Source: Flavobacteriaceae bacterium LSUCC0859
GTDB taxonomy: Bacteria; Bacteroidota; Bacteroidia; Flavobacteriales; Flavobacteriaceae
Length of the DNA stretch: 64,000 bases
Direction: 5' to 3'
NCBI GenBank assembly: GCA_022239325.1
Contig: JAKOGP010000003.1
Span: forward strand, 218,692 to 282,691
The position numbers and the translations under genes were made by a program. Each line of letters opens with the position of its first letter. Position 1 is the stretch's first letter. The notes below the pieces were generated by a model. It saw nothing but the letters and a program-made list of their open reading frames with translations, was not told the DNA's origin and searched no databases. This document shows, one piece after another, positions 1-8,805 of the stretch.

Positions 1-99
1 AGAGGTGGTGAGATTGTAGCCTGTGGTACGCCAGAAGAGGTTGCTAAAGATAAAAAAAGCCATACGGCCCGATTTCTTAAAAAAGAATTAGGTTTGTAG
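1..99 (+). CDS. uvrA: UvrA excinuclease subunit A, C-terminal end only (5' truncated by window)
   Basis: The first 32 codons, open at the left edge, end in TAG at 97-99. The peptide reads RGGEIVACGTPEEVAK and then SHTARFLKKELGL, the typical C-terminal tail of the second ABC ATPase domain of UvrA (the G-[GE]-x-V-x-x-G-T-P-E-E-V segment followed by SxTxxFL). UvrA is the damage-sensing ATPase of nucleotide excision repair. Only about 3 percent of the protein is visible, so nothing can be said about its integrity. The next gene starts 20 nt downstream on the same strand, so co-transcription is possible. Confidence 0.85.
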   Translation, partial: RGGEIVACGTPEEVAKDKKSHTARFLKKELGL

Positions 100-119
100 G
101 TGGTAAAAATTTAAGTGTT

Positions 120-806
120 ATGAGAAAAGAAAAACATCACAAAGGCTGGAATGAAATAAAAACCAATGACTCATGGGCCCTGTTTAAAATTATGGGCGAA
201 TTTGTCAATGGCTATGAGAAAATGAGCATGATTGGGCCCTGTGTCTCTATATTTGGCTCTGCCAGAACCAAGCCCACAGACCCTTATTATACTTTAGCTA
301 CAGAGGTTGCAAAGCGTATAGCCAGTGAGGGTTATGGTGTAATAACTGGCGGTGGTCCTGGAATTATGGAGGCGGGTAACCTGGGAGCACATTTAGAAAA
401 AGGAACTTCTGTAGGACTCAACATAGACCTTCCTTTTGAACAACACGATAATCCGTATATAGACCCTGATAAAAACTTACAATTTGATTATTTCTTTGTC
501 AGAAAGGTCATGTTTGTCAAATACTCTCAAGGCTTTGTTGTAATGCCTGGTGGTTTTGGAACCTTAGATGAACTTTTTGAAGCCATCACTTTAATACAAA
601 CACATAAAATTGAAAAATTTCCAATTATTCTAGTAGGAAGCTCTTTCTGGAAAGGTCTTATAGATTGGATAAAAAACACCCTGCTTTTTCATGGAAATAT
701 CTCAGAAAAAGATTTAGACTTATTGCAAATGGCAGACACCCCTGAAGAGGTGGTGAACCACATAAATACCTTCTACAAAGGCAAAAGCCTCAGCCCAAAC
801 TTCTAG
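120..806 (+). CDS. LOG-family protein (TIGR00730), putative nucleoside 5'-monophosphate phosphoribohydrolase
   Basis: This 228-residue Rossmann-type protein carries the LOG/YvdD signatures: GSART near residue 46, GGGPGIMEA at 77-85, the R-K pair at 128-129, and PGGFGTLDE at 143-151, whose Glu is the usual catalytic residue. Family members cleave nucleoside monophosphates such as cytokinin riboside 5'-monophosphate into base and ribose 5-phosphate, but bacterial substrates are often unknown, so the function stays at family level. The protein is cytosolic, with no signal peptide or membrane segment. It lies between uvrA (20 nt upstream) and an M1-like protein (17 nt downstream), all on +, so the three may be co-transcribed. 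The ATG is the first in frame and leaves an N-terminal extension of about 35 residues before the core, common in the group. Confidence 0.88.
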   Translation: MRKEKHHKGWNEIKTNDSWALFKIMGEFVNGYEKMSMIGPCVSIFGSARTKPTDPYYTLATEVAKRIASEGYGVITGGGPGIMEAGNLGAHLEKGTSVGLNIDLPFEQHDNPYIDPDKNLQFDYFFVRKVMFVKYSQGFVVMPGGFGTLDELFEAITLIQTHKIEKFPIILVGSSFWKGLIDWIKNTLLFHGNISEKDLDLLQMADTPEEVVNHINTFYKGKSLSPNF

Positions 807-823
807 TAGCTATTACTTAGTTT

Positions 824-3652
824 ATGATTAGAATTTCCTGTACCATATTTTTTCTGTTAGCCAGTTTTTTTCCTGCTTTCTCACAGCATGTAAACAAACT
901 GAGTGCTACATTAAATGAAAACACACAGGAAATTAAAATTCAGCAAGAATTTTTATATGTAAATCAAAGTCCAGACACTCTATCTGTGTTGTATTTTAAC
1001 GATTGGGCCAATGCATATGCACATAAAGACACCCCATTGGCAAAACGTTTTGCAGACGATTTTAAAAAGAACTTACATTTAGCTGCCCCAGAAGATAGAG
1101 GGGCTACCAAGCTCATTGGGGCTGTAGATCAAAAATACTTTTCACTGCCCTGGTGGCGTACGCCCAGTAAAGACATTATAGGTATATCTTTAAATACGCC
1201 ATTGGCGCCTGGTATGGCAGAAAAAATAACCTTTACCTACACCGTAAAATTACCTCCTAATAAATACACTTCTTACGGCTATGACACCCAAGGGGGATAT
1301 TTTTTAAAGGATTGGTATCTGAGTCCGGCAGTGTATGAAAATGGAGAGTGGTTGCTATACGCCAACAAAGATTTACAGGATTTATACACCCAACAAACCC
1401 ATTCTATTATTAAAGTAAATTATCCAAAATCTTTATTTCTCAATTCAAACTTCACTGAGGAATTAGAGAACGTTATTGGGGATAGACGTTGGGCTACTTT
1501 GAGTGCGAAAGGAAAAAAAAATGCCGCTTTTTATCTGCATAAAAGAAATAATTTTGTGCGTTACCAGCTGTCCAATACACTGTTGGTTACAGATATTCGT
1601 GCAGAGGGTATGGAACCAGACATAGAAAAAGCCTCCGTTCATAAAATATTTAATTTTATTAATTCAAAAATAGGCCCCTTGTCTCTAGACCAGTTGCTAG
1701 TGACACAGATGAATTATGATCGGAACCCGCTCTATGGACTTAACAAACTCCCCAATTTTATAAATCCCTACGAGCCCTCTTTTAAATTTGAGCTCAGCCT
1801 GCTCAAAACAAGTCTGTACGCCATTTTTAATGAAAGTTTTTACGTTAATCCAAGAAAAGAACAGTGGGTCATAGATGCTTTGGTTAATTTTAATATGATT
1901 AAATACGTGGAGGAATACCATCCAGAACAAAAATTATTAGGCAAACTCTCCTCCTACTGGGGTATTAAAAGTTTACACCTCTCTGAATTAGATTTTAACG
2001 ATCAGTATGCACTTTTATACAATGTAACGGCAAGGCGAAATTTAGATCAGCCGCTTACTACCTCTAATGACTCATTAATCAAATTTAATCAGCAAATTGC
2101 CAATAAATATAAGGCAGGACTAGGATTGGCTTACCTAGAAAACTACCTAGGAGCAGACGCCTTAGAAAGGTGTATTAGAAATTTTTATCAGCGACAACAA
2201 GGAAAGCCTATAGATTCCAAAAACTTTAAACAGGAATTAGAAAAATATACAGACAAAGATGTAGACTGGTTTTTTGACACCTATATAGGGACAAAAAATA
2301 AAATTGATTTCAAAATCACCCAAGCCAAAAAACAAGGAGACTCGATTGGCTTAAAAATTAAAAATAAACAAGCTACAGATGTTCCCATTTCTCTTTTTGG
2401 TCTTCAAAAAGATAGTGTAGTGTCTCAGTATTGGTTTACTGGAATTGACAGTATTCAAACTTTTAAAATTGCCAATAATGGCGAAGAGAGACTAGTTCTT
2501 AATTACGATCAAAAAATCCCTGAATTTAATCAGCGAGACAATTGGAAATCTTTAAATGGTTGGTTATCAAGTAACAAAAAATTTAAATTCCAATTTTTTA
2601 AAGACCTAGAAGACCCCAATTACAATCAGATATTCTATGTCCCCATTGCTAATTATAACTTATACGACGGTCTGACTCCCGGGCTCAGACTTTACAATAA
2701 AACATTTTTAGAAAGACCCTTTAATTACGACATTGCACCCACATACGGACTCAAAGGAAAAAAGTTTGTTGGTTATGGTCGTCTGAACTTCAGAAAATAT
2801 CACAATGAAGGGAAACTTTACCTTACCCAATACAACTTTGGAGCTTCTAGCTATCAGTACACAGAAAATGCCAGATATACTACCCTAACTCCTTCCTTTT
2901 CTATGGGCTGGAGACCTGAAGATTTAAGATCTAATAAAAGAAGTTACTTAAACCTCCGTTATGTTCAGGTGCACAGAGACCCCAATCCCAACGCTACTGC
3001 CCCAGTAGAAAATCAAAACCCAAATTACGGCGTGCTCAATCTGCGTTATGGATCTAACGACAATGGAATACTAAAGTATTTTTCCTGGAATATAGACGCC
3101 CAGCAAGCCAAGGAGTTTACCAAAATGTCCTTTGAAATGGAGTACCGCAGACTCTTTGAAAACAACAGACAATTTAATATTCGTTTTTTTGCAGGAAGCT
3201 TCCTTAGTAACAAGTCTAAGGGAAACTTTTTTAGTTTTGCCCTGGACAGGCCCACAGATTATCTCTTTGATTATGGCTTCTTAGGACGCTCAGAAGACAT
3301 GGGATTATATGCACAGCAAATAATTATTGCAGAGGGTGGCTTTAAGTCTAAGTTAGAAAATCCATTTGCAAACCAATGGATGGTTACCACTAACGCCAGT
3401 GTCAATATTTACAGATGGCTTGAATTCTACACAGACTTTGGTTTCATGAAAAATAAAGGCTTTAAAGAGCGTTTGGTGTATGACTCTGGCCTGAGGTTAA
3501 ATCTAGTTACTGATTATTTTGAGTTGTACTTTCCGTTGTATTCCAATAACGGCTGGGAGTCTGGTCAGGAAAACTATGCAGAGAAAATAAGATTTGTGGT
3601 CACTCTGAGTCCCAAAACACTCATGGGACTATTTAGCAGAAGATGGTTTTAA
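824..3652 (+). CDS. M1 (gluzincin) peptidase-like exported protein lacking the catalytic motif
   Basis: The 942-residue protein starts with a signal peptide (hydrophobic stretch to about residue 20, ending FSQ). Residues 25-560 follow an M1 aminopeptidase plan: a beta-rich N-domain, then a helical core with W-V-I-D-A-L..Y-V-E-E-Y near residue 350, and a C-terminal part with DVDWFFDTY near residue 485 as in M1 proteins. The HExxH zinc motif and the downstream NE are absent: the equivalent stretches read LYAIFNESF and WVIDALVNF, with no HExxH anywhere. Residues 600-942 are rich in aromatic alternating strands (YGRLNFRKY, LNLRYVQVH, MEYRRLF) and end in an aromatic residue, resembling an outer-membrane beta-barrel. 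I infer a non-catalytic or altered surface protein. It lies 17 nt after the LOG gene. Confidence 0.75.
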   Translation: MIRISCTIFFLLASFFPAFSQHVNKLSATLNENTQEIKIQQEFLYVNQSPDTLSVLYFNDWANAYAHKDTPLAKRFADDFKKNLHLAAPEDRGATKLIGAVDQKYFSLPWWRTPSKDIIGISLNTPLAPGMAEKITFTYTVKLPPNKYTSYGYDTQGGYFLKDWYLSPAVYENGEWLLYANKDLQDLYTQQTHSIIKVNYPKSLFLNSNFTEELENVIGDRRWATLSAKGKKNAAFYLHKRNNFVRYQLSNTLLVTDIRAEGMEPDIEKASVHKIFNFINSKIGPLSLDQLLVTQMNYDRNPLYGLNKLPNFINPYEPSFKFELSLLKTSLYAIFNESFYVNPRKEQWVIDALVNFNMIKYVEEYHPEQKLLGKLSSYWGIKSLHLSELDFNDQYALLYNVTARRNLDQPLTTSNDSLIKFNQQIANKYKAGLGLAYLENYLGADALERCIRNFYQRQQGKPIDSKNFKQELEKYTDKDVDWFFDTYIGTKNKIDFKITQAKKQGDSIGLKIKNKQATDVPISLFGLQKDSVVSQYWFTGIDSIQTFKIANNGEERLVLNYDQKIPEFNQRDNWKSLNGWLSSNKKFKFQFFKDLEDPNYNQIFYVPIANYNLYDGLTPGLRLYNKTFLERPFNYDIAPTYGLKGKKFVGYGRLNFRKYHNEGKLYLTQYNFGASSYQYTENARYTTLTPSFSMGWRPEDLRSNKRSYLNLRYVQVHRDPNPNATAPVENQNPNYGVLNLRYGSNDNGILKYFSWNIDAQQAKEFTKMSFEMEYRRLFENNRQFNIRFFAGSFLSNKSKGNFFSFALDRPTDYLFDYGFLGRSEDMGLYAQQIIIAEGGFKSKLENPFANQWMVTTNASVNIYRWLEFYTDFGFMKNKGFKERLVYDSGLRLNLVTDYFELYFPLYSNNGWESGQENYAEKIRFVVTLSPKTLMGLFSRRWF

Positions 3653-3781
3653 TTTTAAAAAATTCTTAATTTTTATCTGTTAAAATAAGAATATGATATT
3701 TTTATCTCCTTTTACAGACTTTGTTTTGTTTTATCTGTAACAATCCGCATAAATAATAGTTCTAGTTCATTTGTTTTTATA

Positions 3782-3789
3782 TATTTTTG
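3782..3789 (+). promoter_or_regulatory. Candidate flavobacterial -7 box upstream of the E1 dehydrogenase gene
   Basis: TATTTTTG matches the Bacteroidota -7 consensus TAnnTTTG, 46 nt before the ATG of the E1 gene, in the AT-rich 183-nt gap after the M1-like gene. I see no TTG at the expected distance upstream, so only half of the promoter is supported. Confidence 0.4.
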
Positions 3790-3835
3790 CAACTCAAAGG
3801 AACAATCATATACTAAATAGCCTTTACAAACCTTT

Positions 3836-6244
3836 ATGAAAACAACTTCACAAAGCAAACAAGAGATTACATTTGAAGACTTTAAATCTGAAATTTTATC
3901 AGATTATAAAGTTGCTGTTAGCAGTAGAGAATGTAGTTTACTTGGAAGACGTGAAGTGCTTACAGGAAAAGCCAAATTTGGTATTTTTGGAGATGGTAAA
4001 GAATTACCACAACTGGCTATGGCCAAGGCCTTTGAAGACGGAGACTTTAGAAGTGGCTATTATAGAGATCAAACTTTTATGATGGCCATAGGGGCCATGA
4101 ACCCTAAGCACCTATTTCACGGTTTGTACGCCACTACAGACATAGAAAAGGAACCCATGAGTGCTGGAAGACAAATGGGGGGGCATTTTGTAACCCATAG
4201 TTTAGAAGAAGACGGCAGCTGGAAAAACCTGACGAAACAAAAAAATAGCAGTTCAGACATCTCCCCTACCGCTGGCCAAATGCCAAGACTACTTGGTCTG
4301 GCACAAGCTTCAAAGATATACAGAAATCAGAAAGGAATAGACTCTGCTCTTTTTTCAGTAGAAGGAAATGAAGTTGCCTGGGGTACAATAGGTAACGCTA
4401 GTACAAGTGAGGGGATGTTTTTTGAAACCATAAACGCCGCCGGTGTACTTCAGGTGCCTATGGTAATTAGTGTCTGGGATGACGACTATGGCATTTCTGT
4501 TCACGCCAAACACCAAACCACTAAAGAAAGCATTAGTGAGATACTCAAAGGGTTTCAAAAAGAAGAGGACACCAACGGTTTAGAGATACTCAAAGTGGCT
4601 GGATGGGACTATCCAAACCTCATTAAAACCTATAAAAAAGCGTCAGAAATTGCACGCACTCATCACGTTCCCGTACTCGTACATGTTACAGAACTTACAC
4701 AGCCACAAGGCCATTCTACCTCTGGCTCTCATGAACGTTACAAATCAGATGAACGACTCTTGTGGGAAAAAGAACACGACTGCAATCTCAAGTTTAGAGA
4801 GTGGATACTTGCCAATCAATTCTCCGATGAAGCCCAACTATTAGATATAGAAAAAGAGATTAAGCGAGAGGTAAGAAATGCAAAAAAAGAGGCTTGGACA
4901 GAATTTTTACAGCCTCATATTATTTTAAAAAAGGAATTGGTGTTGTTGTTAAAAGCAGTAATTCCAAAAACTCAAAATAAAGCTGCAATCACCGCAGTGC
5001 TAAATGACTTAATAGCCATTAGCGAGCCTATTAAAAAAGACCTTGCTTCTAAAACTAGAATGGCGCTAAGAGGGCTTATTGGCGAAGAATTTGCAGAAAA
5101 AGAGGCACTTAAAAAATGGTTTCTACAATTTACAACAGCTTCTCAGGCTGCATTTAGTGACCACCTATACAGTGAACATCCCAATGCGGCTACCAAGATT
5201 AAAGAAGTTTCTCCTACCTATGCGAAAAACGCAGAAAAAGTAGATGGTAGGGTCATTCTAAGAGATAATTTTGACGCTCTGCTGCAAAAATATCCTGAAT
5301 TTCTGATTTTTGGGGAAGACAGTGGGACCATAGGAGACGTTAATCAGGGATTGGAAGGGCTCCAAAAAAAATATGGAGAAGCCAGGGTATCCGATACCGG
5401 TATTAGAGAGACAACCATTGTAGGGCAAGGCATTGGTTTGGCGCTAAGAGGCTTGAGACCCGTTGCAGAAATTCAATATTTAGACTATGTTCCCTATGCA
5501 CTAGCTACTTTAACAGATGACCTAGTGTCACTGAGATACAGAACCTGCGGGAAACAAAAAGCACCCCTGATTATTAGAACTAGAGGGCATAGATTAGAGG
5601 GAATCTGGCATTCTGGATCACAAATGGGTGGGCTCATACACTACCTTAGAGGTATGTATATCTTAAGCCCACGAAATATGACTGTCGCAGCCGGTTTCTA
5701 CAACAGCTTAATGAAAAGTGATGAACCTGCGCTAGTCATTGAAAGTCTCAATGGCTATAGATTAAAGGAAGCTATGCCAAGCAACCTATCTGAAATATGC
5801 ACGCCAATAGGTAAGGTAGAATTTATAAAGAAAGGAAAAGATATCACAGTAGTGTCTTATGGGTCTACCCTGAGATTAGTGACGCAAGTTGCTCCAATCT
5901 TACTAAATTACGACATAGATATAGAGCTCATAGACGCCCAAACATTATTGCCATTTGACATTCATTCTGAGGTGCTTGAGAGTGTTAAAAAAACAAACAG
6001 GCTCATGGTGATAGACGAAGATGTTCCAGGAGGCTGCTCTGCTTATCTTATTCAAGAAATTGTAGAAAAACAGCAAGCTTTTAAGTACTTAGATAGTGCA
6101 CCAAAAACACTGACCGCTAAATCACATAGACCTGCCTACGCTTCAGATGGAGATTATTACTCCAAGCCAAATGCAGAAGATATTTTTGAGGCTATTTATG
6201 CCGTGATGCATGAAGCAGACCCAGACTCCTATCCAAGTTTATAA
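3836..6244 (+). CDS. 2-oxoacid dehydrogenase E1, fused alpha and beta subunits (probable branched-chain type)
   Basis: The 802-residue protein joins E1 alpha (about 1-400) and E1 beta (about 460-790). The alpha half shows FGDGKELPQLA, RSGYYRDQTF, GGHFVTHS and a thiamine-diphosphate region IGNASTSEGMFFETINAAG followed by WDDDYGISV. The beta half shows FGEDSG, ETTIVGQGIGLALRG, PVAEIQYLDY and the C-terminal transketolase-type domain with DEDVPGGCSA. Such enzymes decarboxylate a 2-oxoacid and pass the acyl group to lipoyl-E2; the fusion is characteristic of Bacteroidota and usually annotated as 2-oxoisovalerate dehydrogenase. The metal motif reads G-N-A instead of G-D-G. No E2 gene is nearby, but an E3 gene (lpdA) lies at 37-38.5 kb. 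The stop overlaps that of convergent holA in the shared hexamer TTATAA. Confidence 0.88.
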   Translation: MKTTSQSKQEITFEDFKSEILSDYKVAVSSRECSLLGRREVLTGKAKFGIFGDGKELPQLAMAKAFEDGDFRSGYYRDQTFMMAIGAMNPKHLFHGLYATTDIEKEPMSAGRQMGGHFVTHSLEEDGSWKNLTKQKNSSSDISPTAGQMPRLLGLAQASKIYRNQKGIDSALFSVEGNEVAWGTIGNASTSEGMFFETINAAGVLQVPMVISVWDDDYGISVHAKHQTTKESISEILKGFQKEEDTNGLEILKVAGWDYPNLIKTYKKASEIARTHHVPVLVHVTELTQPQGHSTSGSHERYKSDERLLWEKEHDCNLKFREWILANQFSDEAQLLDIEKEIKREVRNAKKEAWTEFLQPHIILKKELVLLLKAVIPKTQNKAAITAVLNDLIAISEPIKKDLASKTRMALRGLIGEEFAEKEALKKWFLQFTTASQAAFSDHLYSEHPNAATKIKEVSPTYAKNAEKVDGRVILRDNFDALLQKYPEFLIFGEDSGTIGDVNQGLEGLQKKYGEARVSDTGIRETTIVGQGIGLALRGLRPVAEIQYLDYVPYALATLTDDLVSLRYRTCGKQKAPLIIRTRGHRLEGIWHSGSQMGGLIHYLRGMYILSPRNMTVAAGFYNSLMKSDEPALVIESLNGYRLKEAMPSNLSEICTPIGKVEFIKKGKDITVVSYGSTLRLVTQVAPILLNYDIDIELIDAQTLLPFDIHSEVLESVKKTNRLMVIDEDVPGGCSAYLIQEIVEKQQAFKYLDSAPKTLTAKSHRPAYASDGDYYSKPNAEDIFEAIYAVMHEADPDSYPSL

Positions 6245-7237
6245 CAATTTAATCAGTAATTCCTTTAGGAGGTTTGTGGGGTCTGAAGGTGCTCCTACCC
6301 CTTTGTTTTTGAGGTCTAGTGTTTTAAGATCATGCAAAGCTTGGCTCACCCTTTTCATGGGATAGCGCTGTGCCGCCTGTTTAATCTCACCAATAAAGAA
6401 TGGAGAAATACCTAGCGTTGCTGCTACTTCTTTTGGATGGTGATTGGTTAAACCGTGATACTGCATAATTTGAGTGAAGAAAGTATGCAAAATAGAAACC
6501 GTCATAATAAAAGGATGGTCTTTGGAGTTTTGAGAAAAATATTGAATGATTTTGAAGGCTTTTTGAATATTACCCTCACCCACTGCTTTCTTGAGTTCAA
6601 AATTATTGTAGTCTTTGCTCACACCAATATGAGCCTCTATATGGTCTGGTGTAATTTCTGTTCCCTTTGGAAGAACAATTTCTAGCTTTTCCATTTCTTT
6701 GGCAATTTTTGACAAATCACTCCCTAGAGACTCGGAAATTAAATAGCTAGCCTGCGGTAGAATGTTGTAGCCTTTTTGCGATAAATAATGGGAAATCCAT
6801 TGTGGTATTTTGTTGTCGTATAGCTTTTTGCTTTCGAGTACTACCCCATTTTTCACAAAAGATTTATAGTAAGCTTTTCGCTTGTCTGGTTTGTTGTATT
6901 TGTAACAGAGTACTAAAATAGTAGACTCCATAGGTTGGGCCGCATAAGAAGCCAATTGATCTATTTGCCTAGACAAATGCTGCGCTTCTTTTATAATAAT
7001 CAATTGTCTTTCAGACATCATGGGATATCGCTTGGCCTGAGACACAATCTCCTCCAATTGAGCATCTTTCCCGTAAACTACAATTTCATTAAATGCTCTT
7101 GCCTCTTCTGCTAAGGCTTTTGCCTGTATTAAATTAGAAAGAGCGTCTATATAATAGGGTTCCTCTCCATGAAGCAAATAAAGTGGCTTAAATAAGCCGT
7201 TATTTATTTCTTTAGCAATCTGTTTGGCTTCTTCCAT
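6239..7237 (-). CDS. holA: DNA polymerase III subunit delta
   Basis: The 332-residue protein has the delta-subunit layout: an N-terminal segment with YLLHGEEPYYID (the degenerate P-loop region of the clamp-loader wrench), a RYPMMSERQLIIIKEAQ motif around 68-84, and a helical C-terminal collar domain with ending typical of the family. Delta opens the beta sliding clamp as part of the clamp-loader complex. It is transcribed divergently from the HsdR-N-like gene with only 27 nt between the starts, so its promoter must lie inside that neighbour or be very short. At its 3' end it overlaps the convergent E1 gene by 6 nt. Confidence 0.9.
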   Translation of the reverse strand: MEEAKQIAKEINNGLFKPLYLLHGEEPYYIDALSNLIQAKALAEEARAFNEIVVYGKDAQLEEIVSQAKRYPMMSERQLIIIKEAQHLSRQIDQLASYAAQPMESTILVLCYKYNKPDKRKAYYKSFVKNGVVLESKKLYDNKIPQWISHYLSQKGYNILPQASYLISESLGSDLSKIAKEMEKLEIVLPKGTEITPDHIEAHIGVSKDYNNFELKKAVGEGNIQKAFKIIQYFSQNSKDHPFIMTVSILHTFFTQIMQYHGLTNHHPKEVAATLGISPFFIGEIKQAAQRYPMKRVSQALHDLKTLDLKNKGVGAPSDPTNLLKELLIKLL

Positions 7238-7264
7238 TCAAAAAAAAATCATCAAATTTGTGAT

Positions 7265-7711
7265 ATGCAAGCTCTCAATTTCCCTGCCTTTCCCTTTAGG
7301 TTCAAAAATAGCGAAAATAAGACCTATATCTTTGATATCATACGCAAAAAATTTGTGCAACTCCAAGCAGAGGAATGGGTAAGACAGCATTTAATCTGGT
7401 ATTTAATTCATCACAAAAACTACCCACTGAGTCTAATGAATGTAGAAAAAAAGCTACAGGTAAACGGGCTTATCAAAAGATATGACTTAGTGGTATTTAA
7501 AAAAACAGGGGACATTCACATCTTAGCGGAATGTAAAGCACCCACTGTAAAAATCACCCAAGATAGTTTTGATCAGACCGCCAGATACAATAAAGTTTTA
7601 AACTCCAATTTCTTAATAGTAACCAATGGTTTAGATCATTATTATTGTCAACAACTACTGCAGGAAGAAAAATACCGTTTTTTAAAAAGTATTCCTGAAT
7701 ATATCCCTTAA
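7265..7711 (+). CDS. Stand-alone HsdR N-terminal-like (PD-(D/E)xK) domain protein
   Basis: The 148-residue protein resembles the nuclease domain found at the N-terminus of type I restriction subunit R. It has EEWVRQHL near residue 37, then KRYDLVVF near 75, and AECKAP near 95, which fit the D...ExK pattern of PD-(D/E)xK nucleases. There are no helicase motifs and no HsdM or HsdS neighbours, so it is not part of a classical type I system. Stand-alone proteins of this kind are, to my knowledge, common in Flavobacteriia next to holA; their role is unknown to me. The gene is followed after 21 nt by a glycosyltransferase. A nuclease fold is well supported, its activity is not. Confidence 0.8.
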   Translation: MQALNFPAFPFRFKNSENKTYIFDIIRKKFVQLQAEEWVRQHLIWYLIHHKNYPLSLMNVEKKLQVNGLIKRYDLVVFKKTGDIHILAECKAPTVKITQDSFDQTARYNKVLNSNFLIVTNGLDHYYCQQLLQEEKYRFLKSIPEYIP

Positions 7712-7732
7712 TTTGCAGTTAAATTATCCAAA

Positions 7733-8740
7733 TTGAAAAAGATTGCCATTGTTATTCTAAACTGGAATGGTGCAGCCCTCTTGGAAAGGTTTTTGCCTTC
7801 TGTGATAAACCACAGCAAAGAACTTGCCAACATATATGTAGCAGATAATGGCTCTACAGATGTATCTATACACGTTTTAGAGACCCAATTCCCTAGTGTA
7901 AAAATCATTGCGCTCCAAGATAATTTTGGTTTTGCAGGTGGGTATAATAAGGCATTAGAGTATGTAGAAGAGCCCTTACTTTGTCTTATGAATTCAGATA
8001 TAGCTACCTCTGAAAACTGGCTACCACCAATGATTAGCGCTTTTGAGCAAGACAGAACACTAGCTATAGCTCAACCTAAAATTATAGATGAACTCCACAA
8101 AAATAAGTTTGAATATGCAGGCGCCGCAGGCGGATACTTAGACCGTTTTGGTTATCCGTATTGTAGGGGGCGTATTTTTCAGTCTATTGAAGAAGACCTA
8201 GGCCAATACAACGACCAAAAAGACATCTTTTGGGCTAGCGGGGCCTGTCTGTTTATTAGGAATAGTGTTTTTAAAGATCTCAAGGGTTTTGACACAGACT
8301 ACTTTGCCCACCAAGAAGAAATTGACCTTTGTTGGCGTGCACAAAATCAAGGGCATCAGATAAAGTACATAGGAAACTCCCAGGTGTACCACCTGGGAGG
8401 GTCTACTTTGAGCAATATGAACCCCATGAAAACATACTTGAACTTTAGAAATTCGTTGTTTTCCCTTCTTAAAAATCTACCACTTTCCCAATCTGTATTT
8501 CTAATTTTTTCCAGGCTTATGTTAGATGGGATTGCAGGGGTACGATTTATATGTCAAGGAAATTTCAAACATTGCCTAGCCATTATTCATGCTCATTTTA
8601 GTTTTTATAGAAAGGCCTATTCCATGTACAAGAAAAACAATAGAGCTATAAGCCCCCATAAATACTACCATAGTTTTTCCATCGTTTGGCTCCATTACAT
8701 AAAAGGGATAAAAAAGTTTTCGCTTTTAGTAAAAGATTAA
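7733..8740 (+). CDS. Glycosyltransferase family 2 (rhamnosyltransferase-like)
   Basis: The 335-residue GT-A fold enzyme begins KKIAIVILNWNG, has VADNGSTD near 40, NFGFAGGYN near 63, the metal-binding region LMNSDIA near 85, and SGACLFIRNSVF..GFDTDYFAHQEEIDLCWR near 165-205, the wecB/rhamnosyltransferase-like GT2 signature. Its C-terminal 100 residues contain hydrophobic stretches (SVFLIFSRLMLDGIAG) suggesting membrane association. It should transfer a sugar from a nucleotide donor to a cell-surface glycan; the acceptor is unknown. The start appears to be TTG at 7733, since KKIAIVILNWNG is the true N-terminus of the fold and no ATG precedes it in frame after the preceding gene. Confidence 0.88.
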   Translation: MKKIAIVILNWNGAALLERFLPSVINHSKELANIYVADNGSTDVSIHVLETQFPSVKIIALQDNFGFAGGYNKALEYVEEPLLCLMNSDIATSENWLPPMISAFEQDRTLAIAQPKIIDELHKNKFEYAGAAGGYLDRFGYPYCRGRIFQSIEEDLGQYNDQKDIFWASGACLFIRNSVFKDLKGFDTDYFAHQEEIDLCWRAQNQGHQIKYIGNSQVYHLGGSTLSNMNPMKTYLNFRNSLFSLLKNLPLSQSVFLIFSRLMLDGIAGVRFICQGNFKHCLAIIHAHFSFYRKAYSMYKKNNRAISPHKYYHSFSIVWLHYIKGIKKFSLLVKD

Positions 8741-8773
8741 CTAATTTAATGGTCTCAATTGAAAACAATCCAA

Positions 8774-8781
8774 TAAATTTG
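8774..8781 (+). promoter_or_regulatory. Candidate -7 box for the OmpA-family gene
   Basis: TAAATTTG fits TAnnTTTG exactly and lies 25 nt before the ATG of the OmpA-like gene. The nearest TTG (8759-8761) is only 12 nt upstream, shorter than the usual 17-23 nt, so the -33 element is uncertain. Confidence 0.45.
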
Positions 8782-8805
8782 AACTACTAAATTATATTCC
8801 AAACC

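Noticed and set aside
7265..7711. Part of a type I restriction-modification system
   Set aside because: No HsdM, HsdS or helicase part is nearby; the gene is complete with its own start and stop, and sits between housekeeping genes.
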